The translations under genes were made by a program, and so were the position numbers. The notes under the pieces are model-generated. The model saw only the letters and a list, made by a program, of their open reading frames with translations. It ran no database searches and was not told the origin of the DNA. 64,000 nt of DNA from Adineta vaga (taxonomy: Eukaryota > Rotifera), in the NCBI GenBank assembly GCA_021613535.1, contig CP075496.1, positions 2,294,001-2,358,000 on the forward strand, written 5' to 3'. Shown here piece by piece: positions 1 to 13,062 of the stretch (its first letter is position 1; each line of letters starts with the position of its first letter).

Positions 1-3000
1 CTTGAGTTGATTGAGTATCACATAGTTTCGTATAATCATCATCTAAATAGACAATTTTCATCAATTGTTTGCTGAATATATTTGATGATGAGCTTGATGA
101 CATCATATATGAATCAGTATCATTATGATTTAATGTCCAAAAACGAATCGAATTATCTGATGAACATGTTATACACGATAATTGACGAAGAATTGATGGT
201 GATGTACTTGTTCGTGAATATGTCTATAGGAATGTTATTTTTTCTTGCTGTAATTGAAAATAAAATAAATAAGTATGTCTTACTTCAATTCCCCATCCAC
301 ATCCTGAATGATACATATGAGAATCATGTTTTTTTATTGATCGTTCATTTTTAATATCCCAGATATAAAAACTATGATCATTATAAAAACATGTTAACTA
401 CAAATAAACAAAACGAAATGATTTTCATGCAATGTAAGATATGAGAATATTTCCTAACCACAGATTTATCTTCATCTAAACAAATAGCAATTGTATCGGG
501 AAACGATGTATTTTGTTGCTGCTGTGAATATTTTATTTGACTATGAAGATCAAATAGAATAATTATAGAAATACAAATAAATATATATGACATACTCAAT
601 CGATGTAATAAATGCAATATCAACACCCAAATAATGTGGTAAAGGAATAGACATAATATAATCCAAATTTTGTGGTGAAAATACATAAACAGCACCTTTC
701 ATACATCCAATAACAAGATATAAATCACCAATTGCTAAACAGTTCGTTTTTTCCTAATCAATATATAACAAAATTTCCCTTTTTGTTTTTACTCTCTCGA
801 ATTCCTCTCTGACTTACTTGAAGATCTCGTTCACCACGCATTTGTCGATGTTCATCGAATTGACAGATTAAGCCATTGGCTGTTATCACATAAGTCATTC
901 CAGCACAATCTCCTCGTCCACAAACAACATCCGTAAATAGATTATCTTTTCGTTCAGCTAAAATTGCATAACGACCACGTAACGGAACTACTTCGATCTA
1001 CAAATTTATAAAACATTTCATATAAAATCACAGGATAAAAACCATACCGATGATGTCGAAATCAAATACCAAAATTTCACATGACGATTACCAACTGTAA
1101 CAAAATAGCTGCCATCTTCTGCGAAAGCAATTCGACGAATCTAAATTTTAAAAAAAACAATGAATGAATCCATACGTTTTAACAACTATTCTTACCGCGC
1201 ATGTACATTTATTTGATGCAAGTTTTTTCTTATCTTTCCAATTCCATACATAAATATTGCCATCATGTACAGATCCAATTGAAACAAGACGATCGACATT
1301 CGGTGAAAAACACTATAATTATCAAATAACATTATAGCCTGATTATATTCTTCTTCAATACTCTTGAGAATTAAATCAATCTTCAGATTGGATTCATCTA
1401 CTATTCTCACATGCTATGTTACATTCACAATCTATACTATCAATGATCAGTTTAACTTGATCTTTACACAATTGAATTTATTTTTCTTTAAATTAAATTC
1501 AACTTACCACACAATCAATTGCAAATTTATGATCACCCAATTCAATACAAGTTGTTCTATCACCATGTAAATCCCAGATGCGTACTTTAGGATCATGACC
1601 ACACTAAAAATGTTATATATATATATATATCTACATAAGGAAGCGAATATTGTTTTTAATCTACTTCGCCTGTTGCTAAATATCGACCATCAGGTGAAAG
1701 TGACAATGATGTAATCGCTTTTCGAGCTGTACTTATAATAAAATCTTGCTTTTGTGTATGAAGATCGTATAAAATAACAGTTGAACTAAAAAGACATCGA
1801 GAAATTACTTTTTCTTTAGTTATAAACGAGAAGATTATACCCAGCAGCATAAACTATGGTTGACCGATCTTGACTAACAACTGAATTTGATATAGAAGTA
1901 AATCCAAGAACACGTTCGAGATTAATTTGAAACTGGAGAAAAAAAACGAGACAAGTGAGAAAAAAAGGATTGTTTTATATCAAATTGATAGTTTACTCGA
2001 GATGCATTCGAATTAACATCTGCTCGTTGAGTTTTCCGTTTAAGTGCAGAATAAGATGTCATAGTAGAAGAACTATTAGGTCGACGACGATTTATATAAA
2101 GTGGAGAAGACGAATGAGTATTTTGTGTGAATAAGGCAATATTGCCAGGTGTTGGAATAGGTGTGGAATGTTGATGACATTCACTGGCTCGTTTAATATG
2201 TAACCGATTTTCGTCTAAATGATTCAAGAAATAGATAAATTAATAAATAATAGAAAAAAAGAAATATTCAAATCAGAATAATATTTAGTTGTCACGAATT
2301 TGAAAAAGACTTTCAACATCTTTGTATACAACTTCTCAATGTTAACATTCTCACCTGACCATTAACAATACCATTGAAGAAAGAAGGAAAGAAAGAAACA
2401 GCTGTCTAGCAAATTTATGATAACAAAAGCAGTATTATCCTTGAAATTTAGTCGGTGATAGTATTTCAGATAGAGCCTGCACGACCATATGAAAACTAAC
2501 ATGCTTGTACAAATACACATACTTATAATAATGATTATCGTTGAACATTTAATCTTTCTCTCTCTCTGCTTTTTTCTCTCCTATTTCATCTTTCATTGAT
2601 TGAGAAAAGAACAATGTAGCATTCATAGCATTACATACAATGAACATATGAAGAAACTAAACATTACCATCAAAGGTTGCAAAGTTCTTATTATCATACA
2701 TCTATATGAATGATAACGATCTATATATCAAGATAATTAAACATACTCGTTCCAGCGAATATGGATACTATAGTGATGACTCGTTTTGATTTCTATCTAT
2801 TTTAGTTGGAGGAAAGGAAAAAAAATATCCACATATATAAAGAAGGACAAATTGAATATATTTAAAAACACATTTATAGGGTATATAGGGGGGAAAAAAA
2901 CTACCGTTTTTTGTTATGGAATTTTTAATTAATCGTTTGACTTTGGTTGATTTGTTTAGTTTTAATGTTGAAGACCTTGTTGCTAATCGATAATGATATG

Positions 3001-3660
3001 ATGATGGTGTTGATGACGAGATTGGCTGATGACGAATTTCATGTTTTTTATGATGCATCGAGAAGTAATAGCGACAAGCATAACATATGAAGAGAATGAA
3101 GTAAACAATAAGAGAGAGAGGGAGAGAGCGAGGGAGAAGTAAAGAAAAGAAGAATGAAATAGTCAGACTAAAGCTGTATATATGTACATATAGATACTAT
3201 CACTAACTTAGTTCGAACTGATGTAGAAACGAGAAAAAAAGAAAATACGAACTGATAGTCTTATGCACGCGAGTATTGAATAACATATTTAAAGTACTTA
3301 TATACGTCTGATGGTAAACTGAGCCTTCCAATTCGATATTCAATTGTCTTAGATGATCAAAACGAACTGTTCTTTATTCTATAGACACGATTTATTTGAA
3401 TTATTACCTTATAATGATAATCATCATTATTATCAGCTGTGAAACAAATTATCATAATGTAATTATACGTTCGTTTCGTTTTATATTTTGATATAGAAAT
3501 CGTTCATACTATTAGGAAATAAAAAGTATCTGGAATCACACTTACCCAAAGATCGATGCATAAGTCCAGAAGTACCATTGAAATTATATGATGAAAATGA
3601 AATTGGTGGTCGATTGGGAAGATAGCGAGGAGACGATGATCTATTGGCAGCTGCCGTCAT
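1..3660 (-). CDS. MAPKBP1/WDR62: WDR62/MAPKBP1-like WD40 scaffold protein (3' end beyond window)
   Basis: Multi-exon gene read right to left; the C-terminus lies beyond base 1. Translated exons match the WDR62/MAPKBP1 order of WD40 blades as I recall it: [11 protein letters not shown] at 1932-1841, a blade with [12 protein letters not shown] at about 1790-1665, [13 protein letters not shown] at about 1590, [18 protein letters not shown] at about 1110-1060, [11 protein letters not shown] near 610, a stretch with [10 protein letters not shown] near 310, then SSDNSIRFW at about 165-140. In other animals these proteins are JNK-pathway and centrosome/spindle-pole scaffolds. Phases checked by hand agree for exons 2905-3058, 1997-2214, 1841-1932 and the next two. 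Two 5' ends are visible: ATG at 3660 (exons 3546-3660 and 3408-3436) and ATG at 3058 (exon 2905-3058). The latter joins exon 1997-2214 in phase. Introns are mostly 45-70 bases. Confidence 0.85.
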
Positions 3661-5583
3661 ATTTTTGCATTTAGATAAGAGGAGTAAAGAAAAACCGTAG
3701 ACGTTTTCTTCTCCAGCTGATACGTCTTTCTGACAACGTTATTCTTTGTACGTGTATATACTTCAATCGTTTTCGTTGGTAGTATAAAGTGGTTGTGTGA
3801 AGATATCTTTACCATTATATACCTTTTTTCCTTCCCTATCGCTTTTTTTCTACGTCTTCTTCGGTTTTTTTTGTTCATCGTCAATATTATTATTACTGTG
3901 AAGCGATGATGTATGATGAACGTATATAAATATACATACGTATGTATTCTTTCTTTTTTTTTCTATATGACGATTGTATGTCATTCAGGGATTTACGTTA
4001 TATATTCATCCGAGGAAATCATTTTGTTATGTGTACCATCGAATGATATCTATTCTCTATCTTTAATCATTGAATGTGTAGAGAGAGAGAATGTAATAGA
4101 AGTAATGAAAGTATAGAAAAGAAGAAATATGAATAATATGAGGATTAACTTGAAGATTGAATTCACTTCTTTCGCCTTATCATCATACGTAGCCATTCAC
4201 TGCAGTTACTAAGCAACAATGAATTTCTATTTACCAGAATTTTCACTTGTGAATTATCTAGAGATGTTATCATGTATTGCTATGTTCTATTGTCTAGACA
4301 GACACAACAGGAGAATTTGAAATGATGTTGCAACTATAAAATATATTTGATAAGTGATATGTGAAAGCTTTGCACGGTTTTTTTTACTTTGTTCAAAAGG
4401 AAGCTTAATATAAAAGAAGAAGAGAAAAAAACCTTCGCCTTGCAACCTGTCAAATCATATTAAAATTTGACAACTGCATTGAAATCATCGAAATAAAACT
4501 GATGACATACAATAAAGAAAAACTTGATTAAAATAATGCAATGAAAATATGCATAAATTCAGATTGATTACTTTACTTACAAATGGTTTAATAATAATGA
4601 TAATATTTGAGAAAAAGAAATACCAGTGAATGAAGTTTAATGATGTGTAGATACGATGATGATAATTTGTTCTACTGACGTGTTCTACGAAAGTCAAACA
4701 AACTTTCGATGCAATTAATATTATCTTATCTATTGACAATAAAATAAGTGTCGGTCTACTGATTACAAAGTTTTTTTTTCAGGGATAGACATACATTTTG
4801 ATATGTTTGATTAACTCAAGTTGAAACAGTGATAGAAATCTTCTCATTATTACATGAATAAAGATATATGTCATTCACCTGTTTTCAGTAAACATCGATT
4901 CTAAGTTAATCATATACATATTGGAATCGAAATGAATGAATTTTTATTCTATTATCAAAGAACTGAATTTGATTAGATCGTTAATTGATATCACTTGTAT
5001 CTTGTGATATAAGAAATAAACAATGACATGTACTTTGAAACGGATATAAGCAATTTTCTTATATCGTTTCCTGACTTTGAAATGTTTTTTTTTCCTCAAA
5101 ATTCAATATAAAAAAAGAAAATGTATTTTTGAAAATCTCAAAAAAGATATGATTACAATTGCCAATAAAACACTATTTTATCATTATATTACTCTACCGA
5201 GGAAGAAAAAAGAATCATTTCAAAAACCTAACGTATCACGAAAATGCACACAAGCAATGGACAAAAGAACAAATATTGACAGCTTGAATCCAGCTGTTTG
5301 CTTTACTGTGTTGTTCTTTTACTTTCCGTTCGTTTTTCGCTTCTTTTATTTCTTTCCATTCTAATTTTTACGCGAAAGAAAATTAATCATTATAGAGTAA
5401 TATTATGAGACCTAAGAGGTGCTTATTATACAAGTATTTTCGTTATTTCAAAGAATCACTCTTTCCAAGGTCGAAATACTCACATGTTTTATATAATCTA
5501 ATTTATATTCAGTAACTAAATTGTTGTTTTTTGCTATTTAGATCATTTATTGATCGATACAAAATTATTCCTAGTGTCAAGAA
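3661..5583. other. Intergenic region between divergent genes
   Basis: About 1.9 kb between the leftward WDR62-like start and the rightward WrbA-like start. It is AT-rich with homopolymer runs; frames here have no recognisable family motif. It should hold both divergent promoters, but I see no defensible core element. Confidence 0.5.
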
Positions 5584-6573
5584 ATGTTCCCACCACAAAG
5601 AGCAACTCAATCGAATAATAATCTTCCACAGAGGTAGATTGAAACTGATTTGAATAGAATTTATTTCATTGTCATTTAGAACATTCGTTCGAACGTCACA
5701 ACTTGTCGAATCTCATGTTGATAAAAAACCGCCAGGACGTCCAACTAGCAATAGTATTGTATGTTCGAGAGAAAAAAAGAAGGAAAATGAATTCAAACAA
5801 ATATACGTTATGTATTTTTATAGCGTCGTCCTGTAGTTTTTGTGATTTACTATTCTATGTACGGTCATGTTGCTAAATTAGCATCGAGTATTCGAATTGG
5901 TGTTGAACGTGCTGGTTGTGATTGTCGTATCTTTCAAGTTGCAGAAACTTTGTCTAATGATATTCTGACGAAGATGCATGCTCCATCGAAAAATATCGAA
6001 ATACCAATTATTACACCTAGTCAATTACCAGAAGCTGATGGAGTTTTATTTGGTATGCCAACTCGTTTTGGCACCGCGCCAACTCAAATGAAAACGTTTT
6101 TTGATGCTTGTGGTGCTCATTGGCTTTCCGATGCATTGAATGGCAAACCTGTAAGGTTTTGTTTCTTCAAGATGTTTATATCTAACTCAGTCTTTATGTA
6201 ATATGATGAAAATAGGCTGGTGTCTTTTTTTCTACAGCAACTTTGGGTGGTGGTCAAGAAACAACTGCACTTTCATGTGTACCATTCTTTACACATCTCG
6301 GTATGATATTTGTACCACTGGGTTATAAAAATAAATCATTAATGAATCTGGACGAAATTCATGGAGGATCGCCTTATGGTTTGTTTGTTTTTTTTAAAAT
6401 TTTTATTTCTCTCTGTATTTTCATGAATACTTATTACAGGTGCAGGAACATTAGCTGGACGACAAGGAGAACGACAAGTATCTCAACTTGAACTTCAGAT
6501 TGCAGAGACACAAGGAATAGAATTTGGTAAAACTGTTTTGAAATTAATTTCTACACGAACTGGGCACACATGA
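5584..6573 (+). CDS. WrbA/FQR1-type NAD(P)H:quinone oxidoreductase (flavodoxin fold)
   Basis: Five exons join in frame: 5584-5633, 5680-5758, 5824-6150, 6216-6378 and 6440-6573, total 753 nt (250 aa). The flavodoxin start is VVFVIYYSMYGHV, which binds the FMN phosphate. It continues through GVLFGMPTRFGTAPTQMKTF, then FFSTATLGGGQETT and the WrbA hallmark GGSPYGAGTLAGRQGERQ, ending with an ELELQIAETQG helix. The family are FMN-dependent two-electron quinone reductases, usually about 200 aa and tetrameric, acting in redox defence. An N-terminal extension of about 47 residues (exons 1-2) precedes the fold; it is not an obvious signal peptide. The ATG at 5584 was chosen because it begins the first exon that splices in phase to the conserved core. 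The gene converges with the CFAP97-like gene 174 bases downstream. Confidence 0.9.
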
Positions 6574-6747
6574 TGTATAATTTTCTAGTTCAAAATTGCT
6601 CGAAATTAATATATTCATTTGTTTTACTTTCCTTTTCTGTCTTTGAAAAATATAAATGTTCAAAACAGATATTATTTTCTTAGAATGTTATTTTCATGAT
6701 AACAAAATACACAAAATTTCGATACGTTTAAATATAAGTCATAATGA

Positions 6748-7362
6748 TTACGAAGATGTTGCTGCTCCTTGTTTATCACTTGCCATTGACTTTGTCTTAC
6801 CGTTTTGTTGTTGAGTAGAATCATCATAAGGTGAAGAGCGTCGAGATGTGGTTCGTGCTGTACTTGCTACTGAACATGCCTTGCTGTTTCCATCTCGATT
6901 GGTGCCAACATCAAGTGGTGTAAATAAACTGTTATTCTTCCGTAATTTCAAATGTTCTTGATGTTGTTGATAATTTTTTTTCCATTCTTGTGTATCATGT
7001 CGACCTTTTATTTTTGCAACTCGTTCAAGAAAATCGGTATTATTCTGTGCAGGATGAGTCGTTCGATTACGTTGAGATGGATTTGGTGAATACGATGGTG
7101 GTGGAAAATGTACAGCTTTTGATGTCATTATAGTGATTAATTTCTTTGATTTAAATTGGTTTTCTTTATCTATTTCTTCGCGTTTTTCACCTTGCTGTCG
7201 AACAAAACCTTGATGAATATGCGGACAACGATGTGGTGAACCATTATCTAATTTACTCTGCCGTTGCATTTCAGTGATTTTCTTCAAATGTGCTTGTTGT
7301 TTACGTCTTTCACTTTCTAATTGAGCTTGAGAAAATCGATTCAATGTTGAATAAGTCGGCAT
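6748..7362 (-). CDS. CFAP97 (hemingway) domain-like protein
   Basis: Intronless 204-aa frame from ATG 7362. Residues about 12-80 have the CFAP97-domain pattern: a basic helix, a Cys-Pro-His/Tyr stretch (CPHIHQGFVRQQ), then ERE/DKEN and a K(K)LITIM segment like the family's ENxxLLxKxxxIM. Residues about 115-145 (FLERVAKIKGRHDTQEWKKN) resemble the second half, where other members have an ILxRI...Y(D/N)xxxWExxW pattern. Family members are ciliary/flagellar axoneme-associated proteins. The C-terminal 60 residues are Ser/Thr/Gln-rich and low complexity. The assignment rests on remembered pattern, so a different coiled-coil family is possible. It converges with the WrbA-like gene. Confidence 0.55.
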   Translation of the reverse strand: MPTYSTLNRFSQAQLESERRKQQAHLKKITEMQRQSKLDNGSPHRCPHIHQGFVRQQGEKREEIDKENQFKSKKLITIMTSKAVHFPPPSYSPNPSQRNRTTHPAQNNTDFLERVAKIKGRHDTQEWKKNYQQHQEHLKLRKNNSLFTPLDVGTNRDGNSKACSVASTARTTSRRSSPYDDSTQQQNGKTKSMASDKQGAATSS

Positions 7363-8299
7363 TATCGTCTGTCTTCTATAAAAGGGTTCTACTCGTTATC
7401 AATAAAAACGTTTTGTTTTATTTTCAGTTTTCAAAAGATTTCAAGTGCATCATAGACATTATAAGCTTGCGGGGGAAAAGTGCAAGATGTAAAACAAATA
7501 TATGGAGACAAGAAAATGGCATTTTTTCGCATGGCATTACTCTTTTTCTATTTGTTTAAATCGTTCACTTGTGTATATAAACAAAAAAAAATCAATCGTT
7601 TATTCTATATTCCTCTCTCTCTCTCTTTTTTCTTTGCTTTGGTTGCTGTGCAAAGGAAGAAAATGAAAAAACGTTTATTAATGACAAATATACAACAACA
7701 GAAAAAACAATAATAATCTTTTTTGTGATCCAATGTTGATTATGTATTGAATATTCTTCTGGTTATCTTCAGGCATGTTTATATAGTTTCTGATAAGTGA
7801 TGAATTGAACTAATAAGACATGTTATCTGTATTCTATAATGAAAGAAACATATGGAAAGATAGTTTCTATGAAAAACAAGTCATATTCCTAATTGATCTT
7901 CTCTATATTTAGGAAGAAAAGTGGTTGGTGACTATTTTCGATAGATTTAGTTGAGTAAGAAATATCATTAATCAGATATATATATATATATAATGACAGA
8001 TTTCTCATTATAACATACCATTAATAATAATGTCATTTTAAGCGTTCATTTCATAAATCTATTTCATCCGTTGTCCTTTAGAAAAATCTCAGACCTTGTT
8101 AATCATTGTCATCAGCTGTGACAGTGTCAAATAAAATTAAAAAAAGAGATGACATTGGTGTCATATTATTTTACATGAAATAAATGTCCTTTACTATAAC
8201 AGAATAAAAAAACGTTTTTTTTTCTTTTCTATTTTTTTAAATCGATCAACATTTTATAATAAAAAAAAATACTTTTTTCATTTTGGAAATGTAAGTCTA
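7363..8299. other. Intergenic region, AT-rich with simple repeats
   Basis: About 0.9 kb upstream of the CFAP97-like gene and downstream of SNX3. It contains a CT-rich run near 7610-7630 and an AT dinucleotide run at about 7976-7992. Open frames here are low-complexity Phe/Lys-rich and not credible genes. Confidence 0.5.
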
Positions 8300-8740
8300 T
8301 CAAGGTTTTAATTTTCCTCGTACATATTGGTTTAAATCAATATCAGTTTCTAATAGAAAGACATGTAATGCACGTTCATTTTGTGCTAATGGATGAGCAG
8401 CGATCTTATTAATAAATGTTTCTAATCCTCGTCGACGTTCTTCAATAAAATCTTCTTGAAAAAGACCAGCATCTTGTCGAAATGGTAACTGTCTTTGCCA
8501 AGCTTTATCGGGTAATGATGGTACAGCTATTTTCGTATCAGCACGTTCTAATTCTTTATGTAACCATTCAAAATCAGAATAACGTCGTTTCACAATGGAT
8601 TCTGTTTGATTAAATATTGGTAAAGTTGTTTTTAATTTTACTGTATACTCAACATATCGTTTTGAACCAACACCTTGTACTGTTGGTGAAATAACTTCAA
8701 TTTGAAGAGCAGGTTCTGTTGAATGATATGCATTCAACAT
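8300..8740 (-). CDS. SNX3: Sorting nexin 3/12 (single PX domain)
   Basis: Intronless 146-aa protein from ATG 8740. Nearly the whole length is one PX domain with the SNX3/12 pattern: IEVISPTVQGVG at 14-25, YVEYTVKLKTTLPIF at 29-43, the PI3P-binding RRYSDFEWL at 52-60, PSLPDKAWQRQLPF at 74-87 and the helix FIEERRRGLETFINKIA at 98-114, followed by HPLAQNERALHVFL. The arginine of RRYSDF contacts the 3-phosphate. SNX3 works on early endosomes with retromer in recycling, for example of Wntless. Vertebrate SNX3 is about 162 aa, so this copy has a shorter N-terminus. All key PX residues are present, so it is probably functional. Confidence 0.95.
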   Translation of the reverse strand: MLNAYHSTEPALQIEVISPTVQGVGSKRYVEYTVKLKTTLPIFNQTESIVKRRYSDFEWLHKELERADTKIAVPSLPDKAWQRQLPFRQDAGLFQEDFIEERRRGLETFINKIAAHPLAQNERALHVFLLETDIDLNQYVRGKLKP

Positions 8741-8926
8741 GTTGTGTTATTTACTCTGTGTTGCTTGTCTAAATGAGTCTTGTCAATAAAAATGAGTAAA
8801 CGAAGGAGAAGATAAGATATCACATCTTCTTTTTTTTATAGATATATATGATCCCCTCTGTGTAAAGATGTAATTACATCAGCATATGTCTTTTTCTTTC
8901 TTTTAGTTTCTTTATACTATCATCTT

Positions 8927-10752
8927 TTATAGGATAAAAAGAAAAACATGAAAAATGAAGAGAGAAAACACTGTTTGAAAAGAAATGAAGGATGAACATG
9001 AACGAAAAGACATCTGTTGATTGATATCTCGTAGGTATAATTTTGCTTCTCGACTTTGTGCACCATGACCATTAGAACAACGATATGATCCACTATCATT
9101 CAATTGAGAAGCAACTATCTGTAGAGTAGTTACTGTTGCATTAGGTAATTCAGTTGATATTGTCACACGGGTTGCATCAGCTATCAATGGTTTACCATCT
9201 ATATGGGAGAACAAGAAATAAAAATAAATCTATCCATTGATTGATTTTTTTCTTCTATACCTTTAAGCCAAGTTACTTGTTCACGTTGTACACGATGTTC
9301 GCCAGTAAATTGACATGAAAATTGTGTCGAATCACCCAGTGAAACAAGAACATCAGTTGGTTGTATATCCACAATGATATCTAGAATATCGATACACTCG
9401 TTTGTTTTCTATGAACGTTGAATGTCTAGTTTCTCTTCTATTCAATCATTCAGATTACATTCTTTATCTATATCTGTTTATTCTCCAAGTTTCACTCAAC
9501 CATGATTATCTTTTCTATACATTTAGAACATATATCTATGTGTTTCTCTTTCCTCATATAAACATTCTAATGAATATGTTGAGATTGAATTCTTTTGTTC
9601 TCTTACCTTCGACAACAAGTTTTACATTTGATCGAGTCGGTTTGAGATTTTTCTTTGTAATAACATGACATTGATAATGAGCTGCATCCGATAGACGTAC
9701 ATTAGAGATATGTAAATCCCATTTAGGTAATGAAAATCCATGATCAATACTGTAATAAGCAACACTTAAACGAGAATCTTTTGTTATTAATTTTTTGCCA
9801 ACACTCAATGTTGATTTATCTGGATTTGTTAATCTATACCACATAACCTAATAAAAATGATAATATAGATGAATGAATGATTCTTTTCTTCAGATTACTA
9901 GTTCAGGTTCTACATGAGGTAATGCTGCTTTACATGGTAGAACAGCTGATTGCATTGCTACACTGTTGACGATATACTCTGGTTCGGATGGTTGTCGCTC
10001 GACCGCCAAAGTACGATGAGCATCTATAGAAATGAACAAAAGAAAGATAAAATGATAATAAACTGTCCATTTTTTCCACTTATTCTATATGTCATTTACA
10101 GACAACAACATGAAAAGATAGACAATGAGTTAACTATTTTTTTGCTGACAGGTCACCAACTCTGATTATATACATATAGTATATAATTCCTTTGAAATCG
10201 AACACGCATGATGCTCCAAGCTACATTCGGTTGTTCCACCCCACTTGAAACTGTCTCTCGAAATGTTATTCTTCTATCTAGTTGTTGACGAATCACTTGA
10301 GCAATATGTCGCTGAAATTCGACCGACAATACATAGAGAGAGAGAGAGAACATGATGGTCCTCTTAATAATGAATCTGTTTAAAAAATAAAATAAAACGG
10401 AAAGCAGAAAGACATGTTTGACGCCGTTTTGACTGATAATGTTGTTTGACATCGAGAAAGCTTATCTGTTTTATCTATATTCAAACCGCGCTGTACAAAT
10501 GTTTAAAACCGGACAACGTGGAAGAAGAGAACATTCATTGTATATACAAGACACGCTTCTTTTTAATCATTTTGTCAAGAATCGTCGCTTATTTGCATAT
10601 GGTGCTCACTATGCTATCACCATTTGACGTCATCTGTATGTACATATTGTATAGATAGCCATTTTCGATAAAATTAACTATTAAATAGTATGTGCTACTA
10701 AATACTTACGTATAGTAAAGATGAAAAAGATCAAGGCAACAATAGTAACCAT
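8927..10752 (-). CDS. Two-Ig-domain secreted/GPI-type cell-surface protein (lachesin/DIP-like)
   Basis: Five exons with checked phases: 10710-10752, 9899-10023, 9607-9847, 9261-9380 and 8927-9198. Exon 1 encodes a signal peptide (MVTIVALIFFIFTI). Ig domain 1 runs from SAVLPCK through VMWYRL to the Tyr-x-Cys of SDAAHYQCHV. This V-set-like layout recalls lachesin/DIP/neurotrimin proteins. Ig domain 2 has STQFSCQFTG, VTWLK and NDSGSYRCSN. The frame ends in a hydrophobic stretch after FRSCSSFISFQ with no cytoplasmic tail, which suggests GPI anchoring. Related IgSF proteins mediate neural cell adhesion; here that role is inferred. Intron 1 (10024-10709) is unusually long for this locus. A diverged fragment of exon 3 occurs at 18207-18306. 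Confidence 0.82.
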
Positions 10753-12712
10753 CCGTAGTTCATGCTTAATGATTGTATTTTGACGAATGTATCTTTGTAA
10801 TTGATAATTGTCGTTGTTGTCGGAGTTTTCTTTTGCTAGAATAAAGATTGCTGTGATACTAGTCTAATAATTATTTGCGTGTGTGTATGTATGTATATAT
10901 ATATATATATATGTAATTCATCTACCACCGAGGGAGTATTTTCATGCCAATTATAGTAGACAAACGAATGAGTGAGAGAGAACGATGGAACTGAGCAATT
11001 CTGTTTGCTCTCCCTCCCTCTTTCTTTCTTTCTTTCTTTCTCTTTCTCTATCTCTCTTTTCTTATACTCTTAAAAAAAAGAAAGAAACAGAAGAAGAAAA
11101 AAAGTCGGGTAAAAGTGACGATGATGACATGAATATGAACATATAAATAAATATAAAATGATACATAAAAAATACGAAAAGATATATATAGACAACGAGG
11201 ACGTGCAATGATCAATTGTTTAATAGAGTGGAAAATCGTAAGAAGACAATATGGTTTTTTTTCTTGTCTCGATTTCAACAATAATTCCACATTGTGAATG
11301 ACCTTGTCTATTGAGCACTCAATCTTTTTTTATATATAGTAAATCTTGAGAAGACAAAATGAAAGACGTACTTGTCAATCATCGTTGTCGGTGTTCACCC
11401 CTCGAGGAAAAGCTCACTTACTATCAAATAAATATAAAATAATATCAAAGTAGTGCTTTAAGAAAGAAGAAACATGACAAGAAAGAAAAAAAACGAAACA
11501 ATTACTAAGATTCTTAGTCAATTTGTTTGTCTATCAATTCAATATTGAAAATAAAATCACTGAGGGTAAAAGAAACTTGTCAATTATGATTGACTGAATC
11601 AAGGTTAGAATTGTAATTTCTTCTGCTTAGTCTTTTATATTCAATCAATATGAAATGTTCTTTTGGGGATTCTTTAGCGTCTTGCTTGACTGCTACTTTT
11701 AGCTTCATATTTATCCCTAGGGGTAAGCTCTCTGATCACTGGGCGGCACGAGTGATTGCATCATTAGTTTGCGTCTTTGTCATTTTATAATCTACATCAT
11801 TTATTCTCTCTCTGTCTTCTTCATAGTTGATGATGCCAAAATTGAGCGTCGTTTTTTTCTCATTTTTTTCTGTTGTCCAGGCCTTGACAATGCGTAGATG
11901 TATACATATATATATATATATATTGTTAAAGCAAGAACGACAAGGATGTGTCTAATGGAATTTTTGAAATCGACTAGATTTGCTGTCAAGCGGAAGCGAA
12001 GGCATAGTGTGTCGTTCGAAATTCTAATCAGCTTATTGACAATTGAACGTCTAAACAGTCTGTCGAAAATAACAACATGGAAGTACGTATGATCGGGAGA
12101 ATTTATCGGCTACAGGCTTGTTCTTTTTCTTGTCCTTGGCGGTAAGCGAGATATTTCAAATAACAGAAGAAAAAAAGAGTCAATATCATTGTATTAAGTC
12201 GTCCATTCAGTATTTTAAGTGTAAGTGTGATTAGAATAGAAGAGCAAGAAAAACGATGTCATTTATTTTGATCAACATCATGTTCGATGACCCAAGGAGA
12301 AACATAATCATAGAAAAAAAAATCATCTGTAATTATCATAAAAGAAAGGAAAAGAAGAACGAACAATAAGACAAAAGAAAGAAAAGAGAATTATAATTGG
12401 CATTTTCTTTTTTCTTATTATATTGAAAAGCCTTCAGGGAATTGAATTGAATCTTCTAATCGTTTATATTCTATGATATAAATTATCCTTTTTGTTGTGT
12501 GATAAATCCATCTGAAATTTGTTTCTTGAATTGTTAATCTAATCAAACAATTATATGCACATCTTCCCGATGAAAACTGAGAAGAGATATTAATGATCTA
12601 TTTAACAAATACAAGGTCAATTGTACGAAAAAAATATGTTCCACATTTGTCGTACGACTATTTCCGAAGAACTTTTTTTCTATTTCTTTTGGCAATATTT
12701 GTTCAATGTTTG
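10753..12712. other. Intergenic region with microsatellites
   Basis: About 2 kb with TG/TA dinucleotides near 10875-10912, a TTTC/CT run near 11018-11058, and TA repeats near 11905-11925. No frame shows recognisable protein motifs. A short higher-GC patch near 11690-11760 was inspected for tRNA or other structured RNA without success. Confidence 0.5.
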
Positions 12713-13062
12713 ATATGATATCAACCGTTAACTTTTCTTAGAACACTTGCATTTCATACATCAATAGAGAAAATATTCATTTAGATTTCTTCAGTACAGC
12801 GGAAGCAATTTATTCCAGGAATAGATGAAAAAAAAAAAGTGTAACTTTTAGAAAAATTAACTTTCGATATGCATAACCTAATCTTATCAGGTAGAGGAAA
12901 ATATTTTTTTCCAAAGAAGATTGAATGCATTTATTCGGATGACTTTTTACTTTGATACAGATGAAAAAATAAAAAAAACTAATTTCTTATGCAAATGGAT
13001 AAGATTGCAAGAGTTGTTTTTGCTTCTTTCCTCTTCATTGTGTAACGAATAGACATACAACA

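Noticed and set aside
7290-7713. Plus-strand frames upstream of the CFAP97-like gene
   Set aside because: Phe/Lys-rich, overlapping the opposite-strand gene, no motif.
10153-10452. 99-codon minus-strand frame inside an intron of the Ig gene
   Set aside because: No start context, splice partners or family motif; kept only as a curiosity.
11690-11760. Higher-GC patch considered as a tRNA or structured RNA
   Set aside because: No cloverleaf or box A/B pattern could be built by eye.
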